A DNA stretch of 64,000 bases from Xiphias gladius (lineage: Eukaryota; Chordata; Actinopteri; Istiophoriformes; Xiphiidae): NCBI RefSeq assembly GCF_016859285.1, contig NC_053401.1, forward strand, positions 8,882,469 to 8,946,468. Direction: 5' to 3'. The notes below the pieces were generated by a model. That model had not been told where the DNA came from. It saw only the letters and a list, made by a program, of their open reading frames with translations, and searched no databases. The stretch's first letter is position 1. The number at the start of each line of letters is the position of its first letter. A program made the translations under genes and the position numbers. Below, one piece after another: positions 1 through 11,735 of the stretch.

Positions 1-252
1 GCTGTTATTTCTCTCTCAGGATTTTTTCCACTATTAGTCTTAGACCTCATGTCAAAACACACACTCCTTAAAGCTCATGCTACCGCATCTTATAAACGTG
101 CACCCAGTTTTGCAGCAAACAACGAAATAAGTTGTTTTGTTTTTTTTCCACGTGCAATTGGGTTCATGTCAGCTGGAATCTCTCCAATAGATGCACTAAA
201 TTTTTGTGATGTTTCGAAAATGTAACGTAGTTTAGTGTCTCTCTACCACCAG

Positions 253-3200
253 GACTCTCCACTGAAAGCGGTACAGATGTTATGGGTCAACCTGATCATG
301 GACACCTTTGCCTCACTAGCTCTGGCCACAGAGCCCCCCACGGAAGCCCTGCTGCTAAGGAAGCCATACGGCCGCAACAAGCCTCTGATCTCCCGCACTA
401 TGATGAAGAACATCCTCGGCCAGGGAGTGTACCAGCTAATCATCATCTTTACTTTGCTCTTTGCTGGTAAGAAGCTATATTAGGCATAGTTCCTCATGCA
501 CTTGGAGCCAGTGGGGTGTTTTTGTTTTTTTTGTTTTTTGTGGGTAAATCTATCCATCCATTTTAACAAGTTCTCCGACTGTTTCTGCAGGTGAGAAATT
601 GTTTGACATTGACAGCGGCAGGAACGCACCCCTCCACGCCCCGCCTTCTGAACACTACACCATTGTCTTCAATACCTTTGTGATGATGCAGCTTTTCAAC
701 GAGATCAATGCCCGCAAGATCCACGGTGAAAGGAATGTCTTTGATGGCATCTTCAACAACCCTATCTTCTGTAGTATTGTCTTTGGTACCTTCATTATCC
801 AGGTAAAGTAGACTCGAGACTTCTGCCAATTTGTAGGGTTTTTCTGTGAATGTTCTGGTGACTCATGCATGGAATGAGATAAACTGTCCCACCAGACTTC
901 AACCTGTAAATATTAAATCTAAAAGTTTGCTCTCTAATGAATTCCGCCTCTCTTCCTGCTCCTCTAGATTGTCATAGTGCAGTTTGGAGGGAAGCCATTC
1001 AGCTGCGTGGCTCTGTCCATCGACCAGTGGCTGTGGTGCACTTTCTTAGGCTTTGGCTCTCTACTATGGGGACAGGTATGATGAGACAATGCAGCTGAGC
1101 TCCACTTTCAGTTGGCCAGTAACAAAAATGTGGGATGACACTGCCCCCCTGTGTTGGAACTGGCTTAGTGGGTGTCACTGGGTTGTAAAGAGGTGTAACA
1201 GCATGCTGTGAAGGGATAGGTATTCTTCCAAACTAAAACTGATTTAAAATAAATTTGGAACAAATCATAGGGTGTAATGAAGGTGCATAGTACATAGTTT
1301 TAGTCGACCTTAAATTTTCATGTAGCCACCTGAATGTGTTGGTCAGAATGTCAAAGATGTTTTACATTGATGAAATCTTTGCCTTCTTTTTCCTTTTGAA
1401 CAAAACTAATTTGCTTTTTTTCATTTAATTTTGAACAGTTTTTAAAAGTTACATCACTTTGTATAATCATCTACATTCAGAGTTTACTAATGTGGAGAAT
1501 ACTTTTGGAATTTGTTTCCCATGTTATAGTTAAAAATAATTGTGTGTTTTATAATTTTTGTGAGAGATTTAGGGCTGAGCTTCCTCCGAGTAATAATGAC
1601 GTTCTGAAATAATTCTAGTTTGCTCTTACTGCCCACACTCATCCTACAGTGCAGTGCACATAATATGCTATAATCCACTGTCGAAAAGAATGGCGACAAG
1701 ACAAAGATAAACAGGGTTGCACTGAGTGCATGTAGACTGACCGTTATTAGCAGCTGACAGTTTCAGAATTTTAAAAAAACAAGTCTGCGTTGTAGGACGA
1801 CAAAGATTAACGGCACCAAACCAGAGATTGCCCAAAGAAAGATTCTCCTCCCTTTTCAATTACCAGGGTGCTGGGATTAGAAGCAGAGTTGGTCTCTTAG
1901 TGACGAGTATTTTCTGTTTTTTGCTTTTAAATAGGATGCAAAACAAAACACATATTTAATTAATTTAATTAAATTAAAAAAAAAAAATTTTTATCTTCAA
2001 TCTAGTCCTTGGTCATGGTTGCTTGGGTCATTTTGAAATATTATGTAGAGCTCCAACTAACAGTTATTTTAGTTATCAATTACTCTGCAGGCTATTTTCC
2101 CAATAGATAGAATAATTAGTTTTTCTATATAATGTCAGGGGGGGAAAGTAACCTGGTGACGTCAAACTAACTGTCACCCATCAAACCTTTTGGCAGGGCT
2201 GCTAATTTTCAGGGTCACTGGCTGCTTAATGTCTGTGACTTACCCGGAAATGTTGCTCATCCTGCCATAATGAAATGTCACTTTCCATCTCTAGTGTAAC
2301 ATTATCAGCCAACAGTGCTTCTCATGTAAATCATGATGTCCTCCAGGTAATCTCTTCGATACCCACCAGCCGATTAAAATTCTTGAAAACAGCGGGCCAC
2401 GGCACCCAGAAGGAGGAGATCCCAGACGACGAGCTGGAGGAGCTGGAGGACATGGATGAGATCGACCATGCTGAGCGGGAGCTTCGCCGAGGCCAGATCC
2501 TCTGGTTCCGAGGCCTCAATCGCATCCAGACTCAGGTAACAATCTGCGGGTCTTCCTGTGTACCACCAAACACTGCACCCAACACCAAGGGAATCAAAAG
2601 CCATAAACCCTTTAACTCTATTGCTCTTCCAGCTTAAAATCTATGTTTTGTTCTTTCTCTCGGCATTCTTATAGTATTGCTTGTGCCCTAAAAACAAAAG
2701 CCCCTCTTCTAATTTTTCTGTTCTGCTTCTGAGCTAAAGCAGGTTCCTGTGCCTATTTCTGACGCAGTCTGAATCTATCTGCTAAAACACGACTAGTTTG
2801 AAGGTACTGACGAGAAGCAAGTGAATTGGATTGTATGGAAAGCATGGTAGAACAGCTGAATGTTCAAAGACCGTTGGCATGGCTATAGCTGTAAGTATGG
2901 AGGGATTCTGCAGAGAAAAGAGTGAAAGTGAGGTCAGATTTTGGAGTCGGAGCTCCCTCCAATCGGTGCCTTGAAACCCAACCGTCCCCTTTTTCCTCTC
3001 TCTTTAACTATAATGCCTAAATCCGATTTCCAAGTGACATTTTTTCTATGGTTACTGGTGCCTTTTCTTTATTTTTCTCTCTTTTCTCTCTCCTCTGGCT
3101 GTGTTTTTCTTTTATTTCCTCTGGGCTTTCTCCTGTCACGCTGTCTGATTCTTTGCAGATGGATGTAGTGAGTGCGTTCCAGAGTGGAACTTCCTTTCAG

Positions 3201-4968
3201 GGGGCTCTAAGGCGGCAGGCCTCCAACTCCAGCCAACAACAGCACGATGTAACCAATGTTTCTAGCCCTACACATGTAGCCTTTTCTACCACTACCACTA
3301 CTGCCACTGCCGCCAACACCGCTTCTGCCACTGTGGGGTGTGAGTGCGTGTTCTCCTCTAGTGCATGAGACTTTTATTTCTTCTGTTCTTCTAACATATT
3401 CCTCCTCCACTCTTCTTCTCACCTAACGTTGACACTTTTACTCTTTCATGCTTCTCCTAATGTCCCCCCCCCTCCCAATTTCTTCCAAAAAAAAAAAAAA
3501 AGATACCAAATATACCACATCTTCCATATTGCTTCGATAACACTGCTGTATATATATGTACACTGTAACCAGGTCGCCTCTAGCGTCCAGGTGTTTTCTC
3601 TGTGTTGTCATGTTTTCTGTTCTGCTTCTGCTTCGGTCTCAGAAATGGAAAGGTTTTACTGTTATCTCGGGAGGGGGGGGTGATGTGCATTTAACATTTG
3701 AAAAAAATTACATTCTGGATTGACAGCCACCAGGTTTGTCTGCAGCTGCCTCAGTCTGCTCTGTGCCCCTGTAGCACCCATGGGTCTGTGTCGCAGCTCT
3801 CTAGTCCCTAGTTGGGTAAATGTTTTGAGTATATGCCCATGATCACGGCCTAAAACAATAGAGACAAACCATGACATGGACCTATGAGAAAATTGATCCA
3901 AATGTCAGTGGACGTCTTGTCAGTCAGTGGTGAAATAATGACTTCTTCTTCTCCAGCTCTGGCCTCCTTCTGGGGGTTTGCTGTGAAAAAGGGGGAGTTT
4001 CAAGAAAGGAGGTGGCGGGGAAGAGGCTCCAAAAATACCCAATAGTGGATAATCAGCTGCAGTTAATGTGACAGTTTGTTGGTGTGTTTGGATCCAAGGT
4101 CGTGCATAAGGTTGGACGGTCTGGCAGCCTCGACACCACGCCGGTCGTCCGTTCAGTGTGGAAGATCACTGTGTCGAGAGCAGATGCGGATCATTCCACG
4201 GCGTTATTTCCTTGGAGGCCCCTCCTCTTGACCCTGTCCTTAGAAGGATTGTGTGTGCATGTTGACAATGACTCTTTTTCTCTTTCAGAATTTCCCAGGC
4301 GGGCCATCTGACCAGCAGTGGATTTTAAATGTCTAACAGATGTCACTAAAAACAGCTTAATGGAATAAATGACTGTGCTCTTGAATGTAAACATGTGGGA
4401 CTTTCCCAGACACATTAACGGCAGATCCAGTGTTGTGTTTCCTGGCACATTGAATAATTATGCAATCGTACAGTGACATTTAGGTGTCTGTCTCAGGTGG
4501 GATTCCTCTCAGACCTGACATTTATGGGCCAACCTGTTAAACCCTCAACTTTTCTTTTCAGGAACTCTTGAAAAGAGTTGGAGCAACTTTTCTTGAAGTA
4601 TTTCTCAATGTAAATCCTTGTTTTTTGGCAGAATGTGTCCACCTGGCAATGTCTTGCCAAAATGACCCTAAAAGAATGAATACCACTGACTCCCCACATA
4701 TTCTTCTTTAGATTCTGTGAAATGTGTCATGGGCTATACTCAAAGGTTTACTACCATTGAACACAAGGTAGCGCCGCGCTCTGCATGGGTTCAAAGTCTC
4801 TGGTCTCGTTTGTGAGTTTTTTCTCTTTGTGCTGTTTTTGACATGTATAGCAGCTTGTAGACATGCTTGGCTGCCGCAGCTTTTTTTTTTTTTTTTTTTT
4901 TTGACTCCACAAACATAAGCTATAACTGACCACCCCTTTCTTTCTTTGTCTCAATTCCTCTCTCTCTC

Positions 4969-5017
<49 letters not shown>

Positions 5018-6353
5018 GTATATATGTATGTATGTATATATCTAAAGCATGTCCAACAACAGTAAACTCTTGTGTCCAGCCTCTGTCCTTTTCTTGTCAA
5101 AAGAACAGCATTCCGCCTCTCTTGGTTCCCCTTTTGCATTTTGATTAATCAGACACAGGCCTCTACCAAGTGTGAAATACTACCACTATACTTATCATTA
5201 AAAAAAAAAAGCATACATTGCATTGAGTTTGACGCTGGTTTGTACTCTCACCCTGGATTTTACTACATGACCTTAAAGAATAGTTTCTCTGAAAACACAG
5301 AGTCAAGTGTCAGTTTTCGTTTTCAGTGGATGCAACTCAAGTTTTTCTATCTCTCAGAAACACTGGCTCCGTACAGGCTTGCAGTCCGGTCTGTTCGAAC
5401 ATTGCTGAAACCTGACGCCTTTTTAATGCCTCAGCTCTCTCTCATGCCTTTAAGTTGTGTGCGTTAGCGCGAGGTTTTGTCCTGTGAGCAGACTTTAAAT
5501 CCGTGACGTTTCACTTTCCATTCATTCTGTACTCTAGAATAAATATATTGACAGGACATTGGGTGACTTGGAGAAACAGGAAGTGAAACTGAACTGAAGA
5601 ATATCAGCTGCTCCTGTTTTCGCTTTTAAGATAAACTAGCAAGGACTTTGACAGGGCTTTTGAGGCTAATGTAGTCTAGAAAATGGGTCAGGACAACTTA
5701 CAGTTAACTGGTTTTACGAGTTGTAATTTGACTACTAGAAATAACTGCACACCTGCACGTGTTTCTGAGAGTCCCCCCCCCCCCGATAATTTTTTGCCCC
5801 TAAAACTCACCTATTATTGACCCAATAAAACCTGCGTCCGAGGTTTTTATCTGTGGTGTTCTATCCAGATGTTAAGATGAAAAACGTACATGTATCATTA
5901 CTTAATATGTGTCTTAATATGTGTCTTTCCCCGATCCCTGTCCCTTCTCCCTCCCTCCAGATCCGGGTGGTGAATGCATTCCGCAGCTCCATCTCCCTCT
6001 ATGAGGGGCTGGAGAAGCCCGAGTCGCGAACATCAATCCACAACTTCATGACCCACCCCGAATTTCGGATAGAGGACTCTGAGCCCCATATCCCCCTCAT
6101 AGACGACACCGATGCAGAGGACGACGCTCCCACCAAGCGCAACTCCGCCAGCCCCCGCAACGCCACGCCCACGCCGCCCTCGCCGTCGCCCTCGCCCACC
6201 ACCACCGCCGCCCCCACCACACCGGTCTCCCCCTCCCCAAACCAGAACAATAACGCTGTGGAGAGCAGTAACCACCTCCTCCCAGAGGGCCCCAAATCAG
6301 GAACCCCCTCGGCCCCGGGGAGCCCCCTACACAGCCTGGAGACCTCCCTTTGA
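253..6353 (+). CDS. atp2b1: Plasma membrane Ca2+-transporting ATPase, ATP2B1-like, 3' part (5' part outside window)
   Basis: P-type calcium pump that exports cytosolic Ca2+ across the plasma membrane. Exons: 253-466, 591-802, 968-1075, 2347-2535 and the b-type last exon 5961-6353; the alternative exon 3159-3339 is listed separately. Phases join cleanly and give the C-terminal 371 residues of the b form. Exon 1 starts at the M6 helix with the ion-binding stretch NLIMDT; later exons carry M7-M10. Exon 2347-2535 has an acidic stretch and then the calmodulin-binding start ([16 protein letters not shown]). The last exon carries [20 protein letters not shown], which I recognise as ATP2B1 rather than ATP2B2/3/4, and ends in the PDZ ligand ETSL. 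Two oddities are [10 protein letters not shown], two residues longer than the usual FRSSLYEG, and a Pro/Ser/Thr-rich expansion before the tail. Family assignment is very secure; paralogue (a or b copy) is not resolved. Confidence 0.96.
1076..2346 (+). other. atp2b1 intron
   Basis: Intron between the M9-M10 exon and the calmodulin-domain exon, gt at 1076 and ag at 2345-2346. No exon is supported inside. It holds an A/T-rich stretch near 1950-1990 and a diverged repeat fragment at about 2048-2120. Confidence 0.7.
2048..2120 (+). repeat. Fragment of a teleost interspersed repeat with ATTAATCGATTA-type core
   Basis: Starts ctccaactaacagttatttt and runs through degenerate att/aat palindromic words (gttatcaattactctg, ccaatagatagaataa). 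It shares its opening words and layout with the copies at about 10424-10695, 30610-30935 and 59590-59775. Probably a nonautonomous DNA transposon or similar; the family name is not assigned. Confidence 0.5.
3159..3339 (+). CDS. atp2b1: Alternative splice-site-C exon of atp2b1 (PMCA 'a/c/d' exon)
   Basis: The acceptor is ttgcag at 3153-3158. The exon opens [20 protein letters not shown] and continues in frame from the phase-0 donor at 2535. This matches the mammalian ATP2B1 site C exon (MDVVNAFQSG...). Three nested donors are visible: gt at 3249 (90 nt used), 3276 (117 nt) and 3340 (181 nt). The first two keep frame into the exon at 5961. The third leaves one extra base, so exon 5961 is read in the +1 frame as ...YPGGECIPQ..., then stops. 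That gives the short 'a' tail without the PDZ ligand, as in mammals (...SGECIS). If the exon is read through without splicing, the frame stops at 3366-3368. Confidence 0.88.
3369..5960 (+). other. atp2b1 intron between site C exon and last exon
   Basis: Contains a T run at 4881-4902 and a (CT)n tract at about 4957-5015 followed by a short TATG repeat. ORFs here have no family resemblance and no splice context. The intron ends in a pyrimidine-rich acceptor at 5941-5960. Confidence 0.7.
4957..5015 (+). repeat. (CT)n microsatellite
   Basis: Nearly perfect CT dinucleotide run of about 58 bp inside an atp2b1 intron, followed by a short TATG/TATA run to about 5040. Confidence 0.9.
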
Positions 6354-6691
6354 TCTGACCCCTGCGCCACACGTCACCACCACTTTTCTACCCGCCACCA
6401 AGGAGCTCAACTCAGACAAAAGGAACGAACACTTGGAAAGGAGAGACGATGGGCTAGAAGGAGAGCGGCGTCTCGTGTGAGCTTGGCTTGGGCTGGACTA
6501 AAAGAACAGCAAACATTCAGAGGAATGTACGGCTTGGTGTGGATGCTTTGGTCTTCTTATATTTTTGGTTCTTATCAGTCCCCTGCTGCAACACAAGGAC
6601 TCCACCCCTCCCTCCTTGGTAACTTTTGTTTTTCTCGGTAAACAAGGGGTGATTATAAACTCAGATTGAAAGTGACCTGTTTTTATTATTC

Positions 6692-6743
<52 letters not shown>

Positions 6744-8540
6744 TTAATTGAGAAGGGGAGGTCCTCCTCCTGGCTTGAAGATCGTCTGTAAGAATTATGA
6801 AAGAACCTTTAGCTTCTCTTTTATCTGAATGGTGTTGTATATTTATCTCTCTGGCCCTTGCTCACTCAAAACGTATTTCTGCTCCATCGGCTGTTAATAT
6901 TTTGAGTTATTTATGTTTTTGGAAAAAGCAGGTCTGTTTACAAAGTTTGTAGATACTTTTTTTCTGTTTGTAGGCAAAAGAGCTTCCTGATGTATGATGC
7001 AGAAAACTGGGACAGAAAAAAATGAATGAGAGGATTATTTCAGATACTGCTGTATTTTCAGGAAAAAAGGGTGTTTCTATTGAAACTTAACTATTTTTGC
7101 CTGCAAGTTTTATTTGTTATATATTTGTAGATAAATATAGAACCCTCTAGCCAAACCGATAAACACTAAGGCTTGTATAGAAAAGAGGTCCATTGAGGTG
7201 TTTTTCACAAGAGACGGGACAGGAAAGACAATTAGGGCCTCTGTCCACTAACGTTGCTATAAATATTTACTTCTTCCATTTCTTCGATAGTTTTCATGTG
7301 CACAAAACCTTCTGGAGTTCTGGATTCTCTTTTCATTCATTATGTTGTGTTCAAGGATTTCCACATGTTGAAAGGTTCACTCATTAAAGGGATTTTAGAA
7401 AATGTCTGGGCCCGTATTTAGCAAGCATCGCGGAAAGACGCCTAGAATCGTGCTGAAAGTGTGACTGGGAAACAAAGTCTTACCTCAGAGTCGGGCATGA
7501 GGTCCTTACGAAGCCGCCTACGGTCACTTTCAGCAGGAAGTGAAAGATTTACTTTTAGATTTTTGTGGTTTTAACAACTTGTAGTCTTTGTCAATAGTTA
7601 CATTCAGAAGAGGCTAAGGTAGATAATTTGATACAGGAAAAAAGAAATGACAAGCTAATTTATGCACGTTAAGGCTAAAAAATTGTTTTTGCCAAAACTC
7701 ATAAAAGCATTAAAATGACTCACCTTTCAACAGCTTTTTTAACAACCAAGTTGAGTTCAAACTGGCGCTGTATTATGAGCTATTCAACCAGTGCACCTAT
7801 TTGTTTTTGAATAAGAAGTCCAAATAGACTAAACGTGAATGTGCCTTGGCTACAAAAATAATTTAGAGGATGCTGGGTCCCATCATTTGCCACCTTCAGG
7901 AAAACTCCTTACAGATAAAGTACTGTTACTCCTTCAGCTAAAACTAGAACCAAATGAGCCTCATTCTTAAAATTTTGGGCCTGTTATGACTGATTTCCTC
8001 CCTCTAGATGCTTGATAAATATGGATCCTGGTCATCTTTTTTTTTTTTTTTTTTAAATTGGTGCATTTTATTTCTATTTTTGTTTTTCTCAGCAAAACAT
8101 TAGCCCCCTGCCAATGTACAATACTGATATTTGTTTACTCAGGCATAGAAAAAGTATTTAATTTAAAAGAAATCTATAAAGAAAAAGACCTTTTAACTTT
8201 AGACTTTGTGTATTTAGATAGTAAAACATTGTCTTGGTCAAAAAGCAAGTGAATTATTTTCATATTTCATTCAATCTCTCGAGATCATGCTTTAGGAAAA
8301 ACTTAATTTTACTCCTCCAAGTCCTGGTTTGTTGACCTTTTTTAAAAATCAAAAACCGAAGGAAAAAAAAAAGGCTTATTTTTTCTCTTCAGCCCTGTCC
8401 ATTTGACTCCTTTCACCATGAATAAATGTTGCTGCATTTGATTTGTTTGTAAAATATTTTTGACACCTGATTTACTGGAAATGCTAAAAAATTGGACATG
8501 TGCATTTTTCAAGAATAAAGACTAGGCATACACTGGTATC
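6354..8540 (+). other. atp2b1: atp2b1 3' UTR (inferred)
   Basis: No further reading frame is supported after the TGA at 6351-6353. Candidate poly(A) hexamers AATAAA lie at 8421-8426 and 8514-8519, with another at 9141-9146; the true end cannot be set without transcripts. It contains a (TTA)n run at about 6682-6744 and a T tract at about 8037-8054. Confidence 0.55.
6682..6744 (+). repeat. (TTA)n microsatellite in the 3' UTR
   Basis: About 60 bp of uninterrupted or nearly uninterrupted TTA/ATT triplets, some 330 bp after the atp2b1 stop codon. Confidence 0.9.
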
Positions 8541-11078
8541 TATCTGCACAGGGTACTTTATTTCATAGCGTTCCTTGGGGAAAAAGAATTTTGATACAAA
8601 TCATAATTTAAAAAAATGTACCTTTGTATTTTTATGACAATACTGATGATACCTTACATCGCACTAAACCAATTTTGGATGATTTGACACCAATCACATT
8701 ATATGGGGAGGGTTTTGGCCACTAAAATGTGTGTTGTTCTGGAATATTCATCTCAGGGTGCAAATGGTGTGAAAGAGAACAGGCTTCTTTTAGTTTGTCA
8801 CTTAATTCAATGTTTTGGATGGTGCTTGTCAACCACGCAGGATGACTCCGGCAGCAGGCTGCAGATTCTTCCTGCAGCCTTCTGGCCGCCTTCACCTGAA
8901 GGGCCGTGGACAGGGGAAGGAGGTGGAGATGTTAAATCACAATGTTCTCTGAGGAAATAGTTTGTTTTCCTTGTTTTACAGATGACAAAATAGCAGCTAG
9001 GATTGCACACAAAGTGAGAATTTGAAAAGACGAGCGGAATCCATATGAGGAGTTTGTTCTGTAGCTTCTTCCTGTAATGGGAATGAATGTTTTTCCATCT
9101 GTTTTATGGATTATTATTTTTTTATCTTTTAACATTTGGAAATAAAAGTACTTCATGTCTGTTTATCTTGAGCATTTTAAATGGATATCGTGATTGGATT
9201 TACATTTGAAACTTGTCGAGTAATGTGTATGGTTTTTAAAAATAAAAAATGTATTTAGCCTAACTGCAGGGCCATGCTTTTCATTTATCGCGCAGTGTTT
9301 ATGGAATGTAGCTGCTGTGTGCGAATGGGAACGTTGCGGAGCGAAAAATTCCGACACTTCCGAAGTGAAGGCAAGCAAACATTTTTTTCGGTGCAAAAGT
9401 CACGGTCTTCGGTGAGGGTATTTTTCTTCCAAGAGAGCTGCTCTTCTGGATAACTGCACGCACATTTCCAAATTGATTGTAGCCAATGAACAGAGTGGGG
9501 CAATCAGTGTTGAATACAGTAGAAATTGACATCGTCTGCGTAAACAAATGCATGCATTTAACTCCCATTACCTGTTTGCTTATGGGTATGAATAAGAGTG
9601 AGCTGGTTTTAGCTTGGAAATTGCCTTACTTCCTCTACAATCTGTAAATATAGAATATGTGGCTTCAAAATTGACAAGGCCCTTCCAGTTTAACTTAGTA
9701 AGGGCTCCTGCTCTACAGTCTGTTTTCCTCTCAAGCTGTCTTGAGCTTTGAATGATTTGAAAATCCTGTCCTCTGGAAACAATGGCTGATCCTAATGTAC
9801 GACTACTGTCTCTGTGGGCGGCCGGGTACCGGCAATAATGTTTTGTGTGTGTTTTCAGAAACCGCTCTTGCCTCGGGAGTGAATATTCACGATCCCCAGC
9901 AATCGAGTTCAGCGTTGAACAGTCTGGCTGTCCGTCAGGCAGATACAGAGGTTAACTCTGCATCTGTACGAGCTTGCCAGTAAGTGTCGCACGATGGTCG
10001 CTTTGTTGGAAATGGTTGCCACGGCTGTCCCTCCTCCAACAAGGCCACCTCTTACTTCTTCTGTGCAGGGCTGAAAGCAGGTAAAGCAGAAGTAAAGCTT
10101 GTTTGCAGTATGCAGTAACAGGATACAATCCAGCAATTCGGAAGGCTTGGAGTATATTTTGCCATATACGATCAGATACAAATATCAACGATTGTTTCTT
10201 CTTTCATATTTTTTTTTTTAAATTAACAGTTGTCTCCTCCAACACAGCAGAGAAGATATGCACTTTATTTATTTTTGTGTTTTGGAACCGTGATGAACAA
10301 CGTCCACGTGAATTTTACATCAAAACTGCAAATCATTTAAACACGTTTGTTGAGGAGTAAAGGGCCTGTTGCCATGAACAAACCCAGACTCTATCCTACT
10401 GTTAAGCACTGTAGATAGAATCCGCACTGCAACTAACAATCATTCTCATCATCAATTCATCTGTTATCATCACTCAGTATTTTCTTGATTATTCAATTAA
10501 TCATTTGGTCTGTAAAAATGTCAGAAAATAGTGACAATGCCCATCACATTTTTCCAGGGCCAAAGGTGATGTGTTCAAGGTGCTCGTGTGTTATTTGGCC
10601 AAAAAAAACCGAAAACCCCAGTTTACTTTAATAGAAGACTAAGAAAGCCAGGAAATATTCACATGTGAATAGGCTTGACTTCAGACAATAGTGTCCGTGC
10701 AAATGTGATTTAAAAAGAAAAAAAATGCAAAAATAACCTTGAACAACACACAATAGAAAATGTTCAATTAAATAAATAATTAAAATAAAGAATGAAAAGT
10801 AATAAATAATGAATAAATGTAAGAAAAATAAAAAAGGAATATTGTTAATAAATAAATAGTTGAGAGGAAAAACAAAAGAAAAGGGTGAAAAAAATAAACA
10901 CATTTAATCAAATGAAAAATAAACATAAAAAAGTAAAAAATAATGAAATTAAAAGGGAAATAAATAGAATATATTAAGAAAAAAAAGTAATGTTGCCTTA
11001 ATCTCTTTAGTTTTAAAAATAACCTATATTGAATAAACTAACATTTCATAGAAGATAATCTGTCACCACACATCCAGA
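8541..11078. other. Intergenic region between atp2b1 and mest
   Basis: No gene is supported. It holds an interspersed repeat copy (10424-10695) and an A/T-rich AAATAA-type low-complexity tract (about 10720-11000). Short ORFs on both strands look like chance. Confidence 0.65.
10424..10695 (+). repeat. Copy of the teleost ATTAATCGATTA-type interspersed repeat
   Basis: Begins actgcaactaacaatcattc, then has palindromic att/aat words, then landmark words gtctgtaaaaatgtcagaaa, cccatcacattttt, gaagactaagaaagccagga and aatattcacatgtgaa. The same word order is seen in the other copies in this window. Truncated or diverged; no coding capacity seen. Confidence 0.6.
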
Positions 11079-11092
11079 CCAGCAGAGGGCAG
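11079..11092 (+). promoter_or_regulatory. CTCF-type core motif
   Basis: The sequence ccagcagagggcag fits the vertebrate CTCF core CCASYAGRKGGCRS at every position. It lies about 390 bp before the inferred exon 1 donor of mest and just before the GC content rises. Occupancy cannot be judged from sequence. Confidence 0.5.
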
Positions 11093-11099
11093 TAAGCGC

Positions 11100-11472
11100 C
11101 ACTCGATCCGCACTTCAAACCCCGTCAACTCCCCAAAGATCGTGGATCGAGGCGACGAGTCACTCGGTCCTAGCGCCCCGGCGGACGACAACCACCACAG
11201 CCTGACCACGTCGCTGAGACCTTCCCCGCCCGGGCTGGGACGGCGGGAGGAAACCTCGACTCGTCACCGCGTCTTCCGTCTCGACGGTCGAATTCGACCA
11301 ACGTCTGGTGGAGGTTTGCGAAGCAGGAGCGGAGTGAGACCTCGGCGGAGTGAGACCCCCCCCCGAGCGCTCCGCGAGCCGCCGTTCCTTTCCGCTCCGC
11401 GGGAATACATCCTGCGGCTGCGGGTCCTAAACACGGGGCGAAGGTCCACCGAAGAGAGGTCGCGGCGTTTCC
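11100..11472 (+). promoter_or_regulatory. mest: mest CpG-rich promoter and probable noncoding exon 1
   Basis: GC- and CpG-rich block that contrasts with A/T-rich flanks. A strong donor gtaagt begins at 11473 and the next acceptor (cccctcag) ends at 11694, so the exon ending at 11472 is probably 5' UTR. The transcription start is not defined. Long ORFs on both strands here are typical of CpG islands and are not called as genes. Confidence 0.55.
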
Positions 11473-11702
11473 GTAAGTACTGAAGTCCCAACTGCTTGAA
11501 CGGGAGCCGGAATCGGGGCGGCGGGGGATTAGAGCCGCGTTTGGCTGTCGCGAGTCGGCCGCTAATGCTTCTTCCTCCCGGTGGGGCGCAGGTGCTCGGC
11601 AGACGGTCATGTTGTAGAGGAATGCGTTACTGTCTAGGTGGGGAGGCAGGACTGTAGCCCCCCCTTGGATAAACCCTGTCACTTGTCCCCTCAGAGGCAG
11701 GC

Positions 11703-11735
11703 ATGCGGACCCCCCCGCCGCCGGGCTCAAGATGA
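11703..11735 (+). CDS. Upstream ORF overlapping the mest start (ATGA)
   Basis: A ten-codon ORF ([10 protein letters not shown]) in the mest leader. Its TGA at 11733-11735 overlaps the mest ATG at 11732-11734. Such an overlap can allow reinitiation or reduce main-ORF translation. Functional use is an inference. Confidence 0.35.
   Translation: MRTPPPPGSR

Noticed and set aside
5999-6372. Long minus-strand ORFs over the atp2b1 last exon
   Set aside because: GC-rich antisense shadows. The + strand encodes the conserved pump tail.
10628-10903. Minus-strand hydrophobic ORF
   Set aside because: A/T-rich low-complexity sequence next to an interspersed repeat; Phe/Ile/Leu codons are expected from composition.
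11170-11730. 186-codon minus-strand ORF at the mest promoter
   Set aside because: CpG-island sequence gives long chance ORFs. No domain, and it lies across the mest 5' UTR.
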